A stretch of DNA of 64,000 nucleotides, taken from assembly GCF_050971785.1 (NCBI RefSeq), contig NZ_JBPCCU010000007.1:186001-250000 (forward strand), in the 5' to 3' direction. The position numbers and the translations under genes were made by a program. Below are positions 22,878 through 30,740 of this stretch, piece after piece (positions within the stretch are counted from its first letter, which is position 1; the number at the start of each line of letters is the position of its first letter). The DNA is from Actinomadura_E scrupuli (GTDB lineage: Bacteria; Actinomycetota; Actinomycetes; Streptosporangiales; Streptosporangiaceae). The notes under the pieces were generated by a model that did not search any database, was not told the DNA's origin, and worked only from the letters and a program-made list of their open reading frames with translations.

Positions 22878-24608
22878 TCAATCCGGCGGGCGCACGGCCG
22901 CGTACCCCCGCTCGATCCACGCCCGCATGCCCTCCGCGCCGTGGGCCGGGCAGCTCCAGACGCCGTCCAGCTCGACCAGCCGCGCGCCGGGCACCTCCAG
23001 CCAGCGCAGGATGCACTCGCTCTCCTCCGGGGTGGCGGCGAGCAGCGGCCGCTCCGCCGTGCCGTCCAGCACGGTCTCGGCCGTGGCGATCAGCGCGTCG
23101 ACGTACGGGCGGGGCTGGGCGCCGGGCGGGATGACGCCGCTGGCGGCGAGCCGGCCGCGCCGGACCACCGCGACCTCCCAGCCGCCGGCGAACCCGGGCC
23201 TGGCGGCGACGAGCTGGGCGCAGCGGGCCAGCGCGACCAGCCGCTGGCAGCGGGCCGCGGCCCGGATGAAGGCGGCCAGCCGGTCCCGCTGGGTCGCGGC
23301 CTCCTCGAAGCGCAGCTGCCCGGCCAGCCGCTCGATGCGGGTCCGGGCGGCGGCCACCACGGGCCGGGCGTCCCCCTCCATGAGCGACCGGGCGGACGCG
23401 ACGTGCCGGGCGTAGCCGTCGGTGCTCTCCCGGCCCTCGCACGGGGCACCGCACCGGCCGAGCTCGGCCAGGGCGCAGGTGCGGGCCCGGCCGGCCTCGA
23501 TCAGCCGGGGGGTGAGCCGCTGGGTGCACTGGCGCAGCGGCACCGTCTCGTGCAGCGCGGCGCGCGCCTCCTCGGCCAGCCGGGTCGACCCGAACGGGCC
23601 CAGGTAGGCCGAGCCGTCGTCGCGGCAGTCCCGGACGATGGACAGCCGGGGGAAGTGCTCGCCGACGGTCAGCTTGAGCCACAGCGCCCGCTCGGGGTAT
23701 CTGGACCGCCGGTTGAAACGCGGCTTGTGCTGCGCGATCAGCCGCAGCTCGCGCACCTCGGCCTCCAGGCCGGTCGGGCAGACGATGGGCCGCACCCGCT
23801 CGGCGAGCCCCACCATCTCGCGCACCCGCCGCCGGGTCTCCGAACCGGTGAAGTACGAGCGGACCCGGGTGCGCAGGTCGCCGCTCTTGCCGACGTAGAG
23901 GATCTCACCGCGGGCGTCCTCGAAGAGGTAGACACCGGGCTCGCCGGGCAGGCCGTCGGCGAGGTGCCGTTTGGCCTGCTGCTCGGGGGTGGGCGCCTTG
24001 GCGAAGCTCTTGAGCTCCTCCAGCGACGCGACGCCGAAGGAGCCCAGCCGCTCGATCAGCCCGTGCAGCACGTCGACGGTGGCCCGGGCGTCGGCCAGCG
24101 CCCGGTGCACGGGCTCGGTCGAGGACCGGAAGAAGCGGGCGAGGGTGGCGAGCTTGTGGTTGGGCACCTCGTCGCGGGTGAGGACCCGGCGGGCGAGGTC
24201 CGCGGTGTCGACCACCGGGAAGGCCGGCCAGGGGTAGCCCTGGCGGGTGCAGGCCGCCCGCAGGAACCCGATGTCGAAAGGGGCGTTGTGCGCGACCAGC
24301 ACGCACCCGCGGGCGAACTCCAGGAACGCCGGCAGCACGGTCTCCATGGTGGGCGCCCGGACGACCATCTGCTGGGTGATGCCGGTGAGGACGGTGATGA
24401 ACGGCGGGATCGGCATGCCCGGGTCGACCAGGGTGCCCAGATCGCCCAGGTGCACGCCGCCGCGGACCTTCACCGCGCCGATCTCGGTGATGGCGGACTC
24501 GGCCGGGGACCCGCCCGTGGTCTCCAGGTCGACCACCACGAACGTCACGTCGGCCAGCGGGGTGCCGAGATCGTCGAGGGTGCCCTGGATACCGCCGCCG
24601 GTCGTCAT
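22878..24608 (-). CDS. DEDD-family 3'-5' exonuclease fused to a GIY-YIG (UvrC-N-like) endonuclease domain
   Basis: A 576-residue two-domain nuclease. The N-terminal part (about 15-190) is a DnaQ/PolC-epsilon-type exonuclease with VVVDLETTGG (DxE), VAHNAPFDIGFL and HRALADARATVDV (HxxxxD). The second part begins near residue 215 with GEPGVYLFEDARGEILYVGK, the GIY-YIG core of UvrC, and continues with Cys-containing segments (CALAELGRCGAPC) also seen in UvrC/Cho. It lacks the UvrC C-terminal RNase H-like and HhH domains. The same fusion is widespread in actinobacteria and is thought to act in DNA repair. The ATG is seven bases from a TACGGT hexamer with no Shine-Dalgarno, suggesting leaderless translation. 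Confidence 0.88.
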   Translation of the reverse strand: MTTGGGIQGTLDDLGTPLADVTFVVVDLETTGGSPAESAITEIGAVKVRGGVHLGDLGTLVDPGMPIPPFITVLTGITQQMVVRAPTMETVLPAFLEFARGCVLVAHNAPFDIGFLRAACTRQGYPWPAFPVVDTADLARRVLTRDEVPNHKLATLARFFRSSTEPVHRALADARATVDVLHGLIERLGSFGVASLEELKSFAKAPTPEQQAKRHLADGLPGEPGVYLFEDARGEILYVGKSGDLRTRVRSYFTGSETRRRVREMVGLAERVRPIVCPTGLEAEVRELRLIAQHKPRFNRRSRYPERALWLKLTVGEHFPRLSIVRDCRDDGSAYLGPFGSTRLAEEARAALHETVPLRQCTQRLTPRLIEAGRARTCALAELGRCGAPCEGRESTDGYARHVASARSLMEGDARPVVAAARTRIERLAGQLRFEEAATQRDRLAAFIRAAARCQRLVALARCAQLVAARPGFAGGWEVAVVRRGRLAASGVIPPGAQPRPYVDALIATAETVLDGTAERPLLAATPEESECILRWLEVPGARLVELDGVWSCPAHGAEGMRAWIERGYAAVRPPD

Positions 24609-24719
24609 GGCGGGAACCGTACGGCGTGCCACCGACATTCCGGTGGTGGCCGGGTGCGCAGGGCTATCCTCGACTCGCCGCCTGTAACGATCGCCATGTG
24701 AGGGCAAAGGAGCGAGACC

Positions 24720-26045
24720 ATCGACACCGGCTCGGAAGAACGCCTCGACCGGCCGCTCCCCGAAGCGGTCCGGCAGCGTGTCGTCGAGGCGGCGGCCGAG
24801 CTGATCGGGACGCTGCCCCCCGACGAGGTCCCCCAGCCGCTGCGCAGGTTCGCCCGGTTCGAGCCGCGCAAACGGGCGAAGCTGGCCGCCGCCCATCTGG
24901 CCGCGCAGCTGGAGAAGGACCCCGCCTTCCGGGACCGGGTGGCCACGCGGGTGCGGGAGGTCAACCCGGAGCTCGGCGCGGCCCTGGAGGCCGGCACCGT
25001 CCCCGGGGCCGCCGACCCCGCGCACGTCGCCGCCGTCGCCTACCTGCTGCGGCCCGCGGGCTGGACCGCCCTGGTGGAGACGGCCCGGGCGGAGCTCGAC
25101 CGCGCCGCCTCGGCGGCCGAGGAGGAGGCGGCCGCCCGGGAGCTGGCCGCGCTCCGGGAGCAGCTCGAGGCCGCCAGGTCGGCCCGCGCCGATGAGATCG
25201 ACAAGCTCCGCGGCGAGCTGCGGGACGCCCGGATCGAGGCGGCCGAGCTACGCCGCAGGCTGCACGAGGCGCGCACCCGGGCCAAGGCGGCGCAGGAACG
25301 CGCCGACGCCCTCATCGAGGCGGCCGGCCAGGAGCGGACGGCGGCCTCCGCCGCGACCTCCGCGGCGGAGAAGGAGCTGCGCCGGCTGCGGGGCCGGCTC
25401 TCGCAGGCGGAGACCGCCGCCGAGATCACCCGCCGGGCCACCCGGGAGGGCCGCAACATCGAGGACGTCCGGCTGCGCCTGCTGCTCGACGCGCTCGTCG
25501 ACGCCGCCCAGGGCATCCGCCGCGAGCTGGCCCTGCCGTCCACGATCGGCCGCCCGGCCGACACCATCGGCGCCATCGAGCCGCAGAAGCTCGCCCACCG
25601 CGCCCTTCCCGGCCGGGCGCTCTCGGACGACGATCCGCAGTTGCTGGAGCAGTTGCTGACGCTGCCCCAGGTCCATCTGATCGTCGACGGCTACAACGTC
25701 ACCAAGACCGGGTACGGCGACCTGCCACTGGCCGACCAGCGGACCCGGCTGCTGTCCGGGCTCGGCGGGCTGGCCGCCCAGACCCGCGCCGAGATCACCT
25801 GCGTCTTCGACGGGGCCGAGCTCGACGCGCCCGTCGCGATCTCCGCGCCGCGCGGCGTGCGGGTGCTGTTCAGCCGTCCCGGGCAGACCGCCGACGAGCT
25901 CATCGGCCGGCTGGTGCGGGCCGAGCCGGAGGGGCGGGCCGTCGTGGTGGTCTCCTCCGACCGTGAGGTCGCCGACGCGGCCCGCCGCGCGGACGCCCGG
26001 CCCGCCTCCTCGGCCCTGCTGCTGAGGCGGCTACGCCGCGGCTGA
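24720..26045 (+). CDS. NYN-domain RNase-like protein with N-terminal coiled coil; apparent ATC start
   Basis: A protein of about 441 residues. Residues about 115-235 are a long Glu/Ala/Arg coiled coil, and the C-terminal 130 residues form a NYN (PIN-like) nuclease domain with LIVDGYNVTKTG, FDGAE and VVSSDREVADAAR, the acidic residues of the active site. The best-known relatives are the YacP/Rae1-type RNases. The coding frame clearly continues upstream of the first GTG (24939): 73 codons with strong G/C third-position bias reach back to an in-frame TGA at 24699. The only sensible start in that stretch is ATC at 24720, with AAGGAG seven bases before it. No ATG, GTG or TTG exists in frame between 24702 and 24939. 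A sequencing error at the start codon is the main alternative. Confidence 0.82.
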   Translation: MDTGSEERLDRPLPEAVRQRVVEAAAELIGTLPPDEVPQPLRRFARFEPRKRAKLAAAHLAAQLEKDPAFRDRVATRVREVNPELGAALEAGTVPGAADPAHVAAVAYLLRPAGWTALVETARAELDRAASAAEEEAAARELAALREQLEAARSARADEIDKLRGELRDARIEAAELRRRLHEARTRAKAAQERADALIEAAGQERTAASAATSAAEKELRRLRGRLSQAETAAEITRRATREGRNIEDVRLRLLLDALVDAAQGIRRELALPSTIGRPADTIGAIEPQKLAHRALPGRALSDDDPQLLEQLLTLPQVHLIVDGYNVTKTGYGDLPLADQRTRLLSGLGGLAAQTRAEITCVFDGAELDAPVAISAPRGVRVLFSRPGQTADELIGRLVRAEPEGRAVVVVSSDREVADAARRADARPASSALLLRRLRRG

Positions 26046-26105
26046 CCGCGTTTCTGTCGGTCCCCGCTCCTACTGTCGGTGGCATCTCGGAGACAGGGAG
26101 GGACC

Positions 26106-26312
26106 ATGCTGATCGAGTGCGCGACGTGCCGGATGCGCGGCCTCGGATGCGGCGAGTGCGTCGTGACCGCGCTGCTCGGCGAGCCGGCCGGGGTGCCCGC
26201 GGGCTATCCGCCCGACCTCGACGAGCGCGAGCGCCGGGCGCTGGCCGTGCTGGCCGACGCCGGGCTGATCTCCCCGGCGCTGCCGATGGCCCCAGGTGAG
26301 CGCGCATCGTGA
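26106..26312 (+). CDS. Cys4 zinc-ribbon-like mini-protein
   Basis: A 68-residue protein with four cysteines in its first 18 residues, C-x2-C-x6-C-x2-C (Cys5, Cys8, Cys15, Cys18), the spacing of a small zinc knuckle. The remainder is a Leu/Ala-rich helical region with many Glu and Arg. I know of no assigned function; similar short proteins occur at this position in other actinomycetes. The ATG has GGGAGG five bases upstream. It is 60 bases behind the NYN-domain gene and on the same strand, so co-transcription is likely. It might bind RNA or a partner protein through the knuckle, but this is only a guess. Confidence 0.75.
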   Translation: MLIECATCRMRGLGCGECVVTALLGEPAGVPAGYPPDLDERERRALAVLADAGLISPALPMAPGERAS

Positions 26313-26372
26313 CCCACTGAGCACCATTCGCTGGCAACTCGGCACTAATACTGATAAGTCCTCCTGATTCGG

Positions 26373-26401
26373 TTGTGACGGTGGTGGCTACTCACTAGTG
26401 T
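26373..26401 (+). promoter_or_regulatory. Promoter of the NlpC/P60 gene
   Basis: TTGTGA (26373-26378) and TAGTGT (26396-26401) are separated by 17 bases, a good match to a housekeeping sigma factor. The start codon would lie about 13 bases from the transcription start. Confidence 0.55.
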
Positions 26402-26420
26402 CATCCGCTGAGATAGCCGG

Positions 26421-27416
26421 ATGAAAGGGGCGTGCCGCGTCGTGGCCATTGACGGTGCGCGCAAGATGTGCAGTGCGGCCTGCCTCGCACTGGTGACGAC
26501 CCTGGCGCTGCCGGTCGGAACCGCCCAGGCCGCGCCCAAGCCCTCCGCCGCAGAGGCGAGGAAGAAGCTCAAGCAGCTCAACGACCAGGTCGACCAGCTG
26601 GTCGAGAAGTACAACAAGGCCCGGGACGACCTGGCCGCGGCCCAGAAGAAGCTGAAGGCCGTGAAGACGTCCGCGGCCCAGGAGCAGGCGACCTACGCCG
26701 GAATGCGCCAGCGCGTGGCCGAGATGGCCGCCACCGCGTACAAGTCCGGCGACATGACCGATGTGTCCACGTTCATGTCCGCCAGCAACCCGCAGACCGT
26801 GCTGGACCAGGTCGCGGTGTTCTCCCAGCTCTCCAAGAACCGGTCCTCCCAGCTCGGCCAGTTCCTGCTCTCCGCCCAGCGCCTGCAGCGTCAGCTCGGC
26901 CAGGTCAAGGAGTCCACGGAGGAGATCAAGGGCCAGTTCAGCAAGATCAAGGCTCAGCAGGCGGTGCTCGACAAGGCCGTGGCCAAGCAGAAGGCACTGC
27001 TCAGGCAGGCGGGCGGCGAGCCCTCCAATGGCGGCGGAACCATCGGCGGCACCTACAACGGCCCCGCCACGGGCAACGCGCGGGCGGCCCTGAACTACGC
27101 CTACGCCCAGCTCGGCAAGCCGTACCACTACGGTGGCGCAGGTCCGAACAGCTTCGACTGCTCCGGCCTGACGATGATGGCCTGGCGCGCCGGCGGCGTC
27201 TCCCTGCCGCACAACGCGGCCGCGCAGTACAACGCCACCCGCCACATCAGCCGGGAGAACCTGCAGCCGGGTGACCTGGTCTTCTTCCAGGGGCTGGGCC
27301 ATGTGGGCATCGCCGTGGACAAGAACCAGATGATCGAGGCACCGCACACCGGCGTCAACGTCCGACTCTCCTCCATCTCCTCGCACGGCGGTTTCCTGGC
27401 CGGCGGCCGTCCCTGA
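26421..27416 (+). CDS. Secreted NlpC/P60 peptidoglycan endopeptidase with coiled coil
   Basis: A 331-residue exported cell-wall hydrolase. A signal peptide ends near TAQAAP (about residue 38). Residues about 42-205 are a long coiled-coil region, like that of mycobacterial RipA/RipC-type hydrolases, which keeps the enzyme inactive until engaged by a partner such as FtsEX. The C-terminal NlpC/P60 domain (about 220-331) has the nucleophile Cys in FDCSGL, the catalytic His in GHVGIAV and a third polar residue in the following strand. It should cleave the D-iGlu to meso-DAP bond in stem peptides. The gene has its own promoter and a strong terminator. A later GTG at 26442 is a possible alternative start. 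Confidence 0.9.
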   Translation: MKGACRVVAIDGARKMCSAACLALVTTLALPVGTAQAAPKPSAAEARKKLKQLNDQVDQLVEKYNKARDDLAAAQKKLKAVKTSAAQEQATYAGMRQRVAEMAATAYKSGDMTDVSTFMSASNPQTVLDQVAVFSQLSKNRSSQLGQFLLSAQRLQRQLGQVKESTEEIKGQFSKIKAQQAVLDKAVAKQKALLRQAGGEPSNGGGTIGGTYNGPATGNARAALNYAYAQLGKPYHYGGAGPNSFDCSGLTMMAWRAGGVSLPHNAAAQYNATRHISRENLQPGDLVFFQGLGHVGIAVDKNQMIEAPHTGVNVRLSSISSHGGFLAGGRP

Positions 27417-27437
27417 ACCATCCCGCACGAGACCTCC

Positions 27438-27475
27438 AGACGGGCCGGGCTTTGCCCGGCCCGTCTTATTTTTGC
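27438..27475 (+). terminator. Rho-independent terminator of the NlpC/P60 gene
   Basis: AGACGGGCCGGGC, a TTT loop and GCCCGGCCCGTCT form a perfect 13-base stem followed by a T-rich tail (TATTTTTG). It is the clearest intrinsic terminator in the window. Confidence 0.9.
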
Positions 27476-27482
27476 AGGTCAC

Positions 27483-27510
27483 TTGCCATGTCTAGGGTTT
27501 TTGGTACTGT
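27483..27510 (+). promoter_or_regulatory. Promoter of the first c-di-AMP riboswitch transcript
   Basis: TTGCCA (27483-27488) and TACTGT (27505-27510) with a 16-base spacer stand just after the terminator. The transcript would have about 205 bases before the aptamer at 27723; I see no gene in that stretch. Confidence 0.5.
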
Positions 27511-27722
27511 ATGTCCGGTTGGGGCGCTTCCCAAGCGTCACGATCCCATCACTCGGCTCGGTCCGCCCACGCACCTGCTCCACCCCAGGAGTACGGCCGG
27601 CAGGGCGGTCCGCTTCCAGGGCCGGGTGACACGAACCCACATCCTCACATCGCGTTCGCCTCGAACCTGATCGGACCCCGAAAGGCCCGTGCGGCCTCAT
27701 CCGGCTCATGTTCGCGGCGGCA

Positions 27723-27885
27723 ACGCCGAGTCCGCCCTCGGGCGGAACCGGGGACCCAAGCGGGTGGCCCCGGGGACGGAGTCCCCGACGGCCGCCCAGG
27801 GGTGAATCGGCGCACCTTCCTCCCACGCCAGGTGCGCCGTAGGGCGACTTCCAAGCCCGAATCCGTCAGCTAACCCGGTAGGCGT
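27723..27885 (+). promoter_or_regulatory. c-di-AMP (ydaO/yuaA) riboswitch, copy 1, without an obvious full-length target gene
   Basis: The conserved blocks of the ydaO/yuaA class are present in order: GCCGAGTCCGCC, CGGGGACCCA, GGGGTGAATC, TAGGGC, and the 3' signature CCGAATCCGTCAGC followed by TAACCCGGTAGGC. The closing helix is ACGCC (27723-27727) with GGCGT (27881-27885). These riboswitches turn genes off when c-di-AMP is high and in actinomycetes usually control cell-wall hydrolases. Here the aptamer is followed after six bases by GAAGGAG and a TTG that opens only 25 codons. The second copy is about 370 bases further on. Confidence 0.9.
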
Positions 27886-27904
27886 CTGGAAGAAGGAGCC
27901 CTCC

Positions 27905-27982
27905 TTGTCCCGCCACGCTCTTCCCGTGACCCCTCACGCACTCCCCCGCCCCATCCGGCCCGCGAGCCCGGCCCCGCCGTGA
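27905..27982 (+). CDS. 25-codon ORF after riboswitch copy 1 (probable remnant of an exported-protein gene)
   Basis: A TTG six bases after a perfect GAAGGAG opens a frame starting MSRHALPVTP and ending at TGA 27982. The opening resembles the N-terminus of exported wall proteins that this riboswitch class usually controls, but no signal peptide or domain follows in any frame. The same RBS context, TGGAAGAAGGAG, occurs before the CHAP gene. The likeliest reading is a decayed gene whose 5' end survives; a functional small peptide or leader ORF is the alternative. Confidence 0.35.
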   Translation: MSRHALPVTPHALPRPIRPASPAPP

Positions 27983-28254
27983 CCACCGGTCGGCTCCCCC
28001 TCGGCCCGGGCCGTCACCGGTCAGATCACCGGTCAGGTCACCCACGTCGCCGGCCCCTCACCCATCCGGCCGGACGACGGACCACGACGAGCCCCTGCGC
28101 CGAACGCCGCAGGACCATCTTCCCTGGTGCGGCACCGTCCCGCTGAGCGGCCATCGCCCCTCAGCCGGACCGCTCCCCCGTGAGCGCCCATTCCTACCGA
28201 TCCAGCACGTTTGCCATTTCTTAATCAGTGGAGGCGCCCCCTCGCGGGCGCCGA
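27983..28254 (+). other. Non-coding spacer between the two riboswitches
   Basis: This 272-base stretch contains no convincing ORF. It holds a short tandem repeat, TCACCGGTCAGA and TCACCGGTCAGG, followed by TCACC (28014-28042). Codon bias is lost. A TTGCCA hexamer occurs at 28211-28216 but I find no matching -10, so copy 2 may depend on read-through from copy 1 or on an unrecognised promoter. Confidence 0.5.
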
Positions 28255-28413
28255 CCGCCGAGTCCGCGTACCCGCGGAGCCGGGGACCCATTCCGCGAAG
28301 CCGACCTGAGGCATGCCTCGGATCGTCTCGCACGGGGTGAATCGACGAACGCCCGAGGGCTTCGCCGTAGGGCCGCTTCCAGGCCCGAACCCGTCAGCTA
28401 ACCCGGTAGGCGG
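28255..28413 (+). promoter_or_regulatory. c-di-AMP (ydaO/yuaA) riboswitch, copy 2, controlling the CHAP hydrolase
   Basis: Same conserved order as copy 1: GCCGAGTCCGC, CGGGGACCCA, GGGGTGAATCG, GTAGGGCCGC, and CCGAACCCGTCAGC followed by TAACCCGGTAGGC. The closing helix is CCGCC (28255-28259) with GGCGG (28409-28413). The ribosome binding site GAAGGAG of the CHAP gene starts eight bases after the aptamer, so ligand binding could also affect translation. The orientation and placement are standard for the class. Confidence 0.92.
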
Positions 28414-28435
28414 CATGGAAGAAGGAGAACATGTC

Positions 28436-29371
28436 ATGCCAGGTCGACACCGGAAGTCCCGCAGCAACGCCCTCGCCCTCCGGCTGGCCGGCGGCCTCAT
28501 CACCGGCACCGCGCTGACCGCCACGGTCGCCGCCGCCTACGCCGGGACGGCCTCCGGGAAGCCCGTGCTCGGGCAGGGGACGGCGAACGCCGCTGTGGTC
28601 ACCCCCGCCGGGGCCATGGTCAACGCCGCCGCGCACACGCCGGCGAAGATCACCGCCGCCGGCACCCTGCAGGCCGTACCCCTCCGGGCCGCCCATGCCC
28701 GGCTGGCCGCCCGGCAGGACGCCCGGCAGCAGGCGGTGCGGCAGCCGGCGGTGCGCCCGCAGGAGGCCCGCGCGGCAGCACCCCAGCAGGAGGTGCGCAA
28801 GCAGGACCCGGGCAAGCAGCCGGCCGGCACCAAGCAGGTCAAAGCCGAGCAGGTCAAAGCCGAGCAGGTCAAGAAAAACGCGGCACCGGTGGCCAGCGCC
28901 CAGGACGTCATCAACCTCGCCAAGAAGCAGGTCGGCATCGAGGAGAACGCCAACGGCGTCACCAAGTTCCAGCAGTGGTACATGACCACGCCGCAGGCCC
29001 GGATGACGGTCCGGCGTGACGGCGGGACGATCTCCGGCTACGGCGACGCGGCCTGGTGCGACATGTTCGTCTCGTGGGTGGGCCAGCAGGTCGGGGTCCG
29101 GGGCATGGGCCAGGACGCCTACACCGTCGAGCACGCCAAGTGGTTCCAGAAGGCCGGCCGCTGGGGCACGACGCCCAAGCCGGGCGCGGTCGTGTTCTTC
29201 GCCTGGAACGGCGGCGGCACCGACGGCATCGAGCACGTCGGCCTGGTCGTGAAGGACAACGGCGACGGGACGATCGAGACCGTCGAGGGCAACACCAACG
29301 ACGCGGTCATGGTTCGGGAACGTTCCACTGACTCGGTTGTCGGATACGGGTACCCCGAGTACGCGAAGTAG
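28436..29371 (+). CDS. Secreted CHAP-domain peptidoglycan hydrolase
   Basis: A 311-residue exported protein. A signal sequence covers about residues 15-40. Residues about 85-150 are a Gln/Ala/Lys-rich low-complexity spacer with short repeats (AEQVK). The C-terminal CHAP domain (about 155-311) carries the catalytic Cys in AAWCDMFVSW, the His in IEHVGLVV and a polar residue in VEGNTND, so it should act as an amidase or endopeptidase on wall peptides. The ATG at 28436 is selected because GAAGGAG is eight bases upstream; longer frames run into the riboswitch. Expression is expected to fall when c-di-AMP is high. A short hairpin follows the stop. Confidence 0.9.
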   Translation: MPGRHRKSRSNALALRLAGGLITGTALTATVAAAYAGTASGKPVLGQGTANAAVVTPAGAMVNAAAHTPAKITAAGTLQAVPLRAAHARLAARQDARQQAVRQPAVRPQEARAAAPQQEVRKQDPGKQPAGTKQVKAEQVKAEQVKKNAAPVASAQDVINLAKKQVGIEENANGVTKFQQWYMTTPQARMTVRRDGGTISGYGDAAWCDMFVSWVGQQVGVRGMGQDAYTVEHAKWFQKAGRWGTTPKPGAVVFFAWNGGGTDGIEHVGLVVKDNGDGTIETVEGNTNDAVMVRERSTDSVVGYGYPEYAK

Positions 29372-29386
29372 GCGGGCATACCCGCC
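29371..29386 (+). terminator. Short hairpin after the CHAP gene
   Basis: GGCGGG, CATA, CCGCC with one more C make a six-base stem directly on the stop codon. It is weak as a terminator and only 16 bases before the next start. Confidence 0.3.
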
Positions 29387-29402
29387 CACTAGGATCTGGC
29401 CC

Positions 29403-30740
29403 ATGGACGCCGGGCCGGCAGAGTCGTCCGCCGCCTCCCCGAATCGCCCTCGGGGAGGCGTGCGGGCACTCGTCGTGGCCATCGGGGCCGCCGCCGCGCT
29501 CACCCTGGTGATCGCGATCGGCGCGGTGTCCCTGCAGTACGGTCGGGACTCCGGCGTACGGCCCTCGGCCTCGCCCGGGGCGAACTCCCCCGCACCCGAC
29601 CGGGCCGCCGTCGCCGCGCTGCTCGCGCTGCAGGCCAGGGCGGTGCGCACCCATGACAGGGCCGCCTTCCTCGCCGTCGTCGATCCTGCCCAGCCCGCCT
29701 TCCTCGCCCGCCAGGGCGAGCTGTTCGACAGCCTGCGGCGGCTTCCGCTGTCCGGATGGCGGCAGGAGGCCGACACCGGCTATCCGGCCACCGCGGGCCC
29801 CCTGGGGGCCACCCTGCGCCTCACCCTGCGCTACCGGCTGGCGGGGTTCGACGGCTCCGACGTGGTCAGCACCCGCTATCTCACCTTCGCCCGCCACCCC
29901 CGGACCGGCTGGCTGATCACCGGCGACGGCTCCGCGCAGGGGCTGCGGGACGACGCCGAGATCTGGGACGGCGGCCCGCTGACCGTGGTCAAGGGCAGAC
30001 ACAGCCTGGTCATCGGCAACAGCACCACCTCGTCCTGGCTGCACGAGATCGCCCGGCGTCTCGACCAGGCGGTCCCGATCGTGACGGGCACGGTGGGCAC
30101 GCACTGGGCGCGCACCGCCGTGGCGCTCGTCCCGGGTGACGAGCAGCAGGTGGAGTCCCTGATCGGCGGCGGCCAGAGCCTGCGCGAGATCGCGGCGCTC
30201 GCCACCGTCACCAAGGACCCCGGCGGAGCCGCGCACGGCCAGGACCGGGTGATCATCGCCCCGGACACCTTCGCCAAGCTCAACGCCCTCGGCCGGCACG
30301 TGGTGCTCACCCACGAGCTCACCCACGTGGCCACCGGGGGCGCGCGCGACAACCGTACGCCCATCTGGCTGATCGAAGGGCTCGCCGACTACGTCGGCTA
30401 CAAGGGCCTCAAGGTCTCCGTGCGATCGGCGGCCCGGGAGCTGCGGACCGAGGTCGCCGCGGGCCGGATACCCCCCGGGCTGCCCGGCCGCGACGATTTC
30501 GCCGGCGCCTCGGGAGGGTTGTCGCAGGCCTACGAGCTGGCGTGGCTGGCCTGCCGGATGGTGGCCGAGCGCTACGGCGAGGAACGGCTGGTGAAGCTGT
30601 ACCGGGCGGCCGGAGCCAAGCAGGCCGGTGCGAGCGACCCGGCCCGCCAGCAGGAGTACGCGCTCCGCACGGTGCTCGGTCTCGGCACCGCGGCCTTCAC
30701 CGCCCAGTGGCGGGACTACCTGCGCGAGGAGCTCGCGTGA
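29403..30740 (+). CDS. Membrane-anchored zinc metallopeptidase (peptidase MA-like, HELTH motif)
   Basis: A 445-residue protein with a cytoplasmic Pro/Arg-rich N-terminus, one membrane helix (about 20-45) and a large exported part. Zincin motifs are HELTH (about 307-311) and, about 20 residues later, WLIEGLADYV with the third ligand Glu, the gluzincin pattern of peptidase MA-like proteins. The middle region (60-180) may be a substrate-recognition or Tim44-like domain. The ATG lies seven bases after TAGGAT with little Shine-Dalgarno, suggesting a leaderless or short-leader transcript. Its TGA overlaps the GTG of the M48 gene as GTGA, so the two proteases are coupled. Substrate unknown. Confidence 0.82.
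   Translation: MDAGPAESSAASPNRPRGGVRALVVAIGAAAALTLVIAIGAVSLQYGRDSGVRPSASPGANSPAPDRAAVAALLALQARAVRTHDRAAFLAVVDPAQPAFLARQGELFDSLRRLPLSGWRQEADTGYPATAGPLGATLRLTLRYRLAGFDGSDVVSTRYLTFARHPRTGWLITGDGSAQGLRDDAEIWDGGPLTVVKGRHSLVIGNSTTSSWLHEIARRLDQAVPIVTGTVGTHWARTAVALVPGDEQQVESLIGGGQSLREIAALATVTKDPGGAAHGQDRVIIAPDTFAKLNALGRHVVLTHELTHVATGGARDNRTPIWLIEGLADYVGYKGLKVSVRSAARELRTEVAAGRIPPGLPGRDDFAGASGGLSQAYELAWLACRMVAERYGEERLVKLYRAAGAKQAGASDPARQQEYALRTVLGLGTAAFTAQWRDYLREELA

Noticed and set aside
28313..28435. Longer start for the CHAP protein
   Set aside because: The extra codons are part of the riboswitch, whose conserved bases explain the sequence; the ATG at 28436 has a perfect ribosome binding site.
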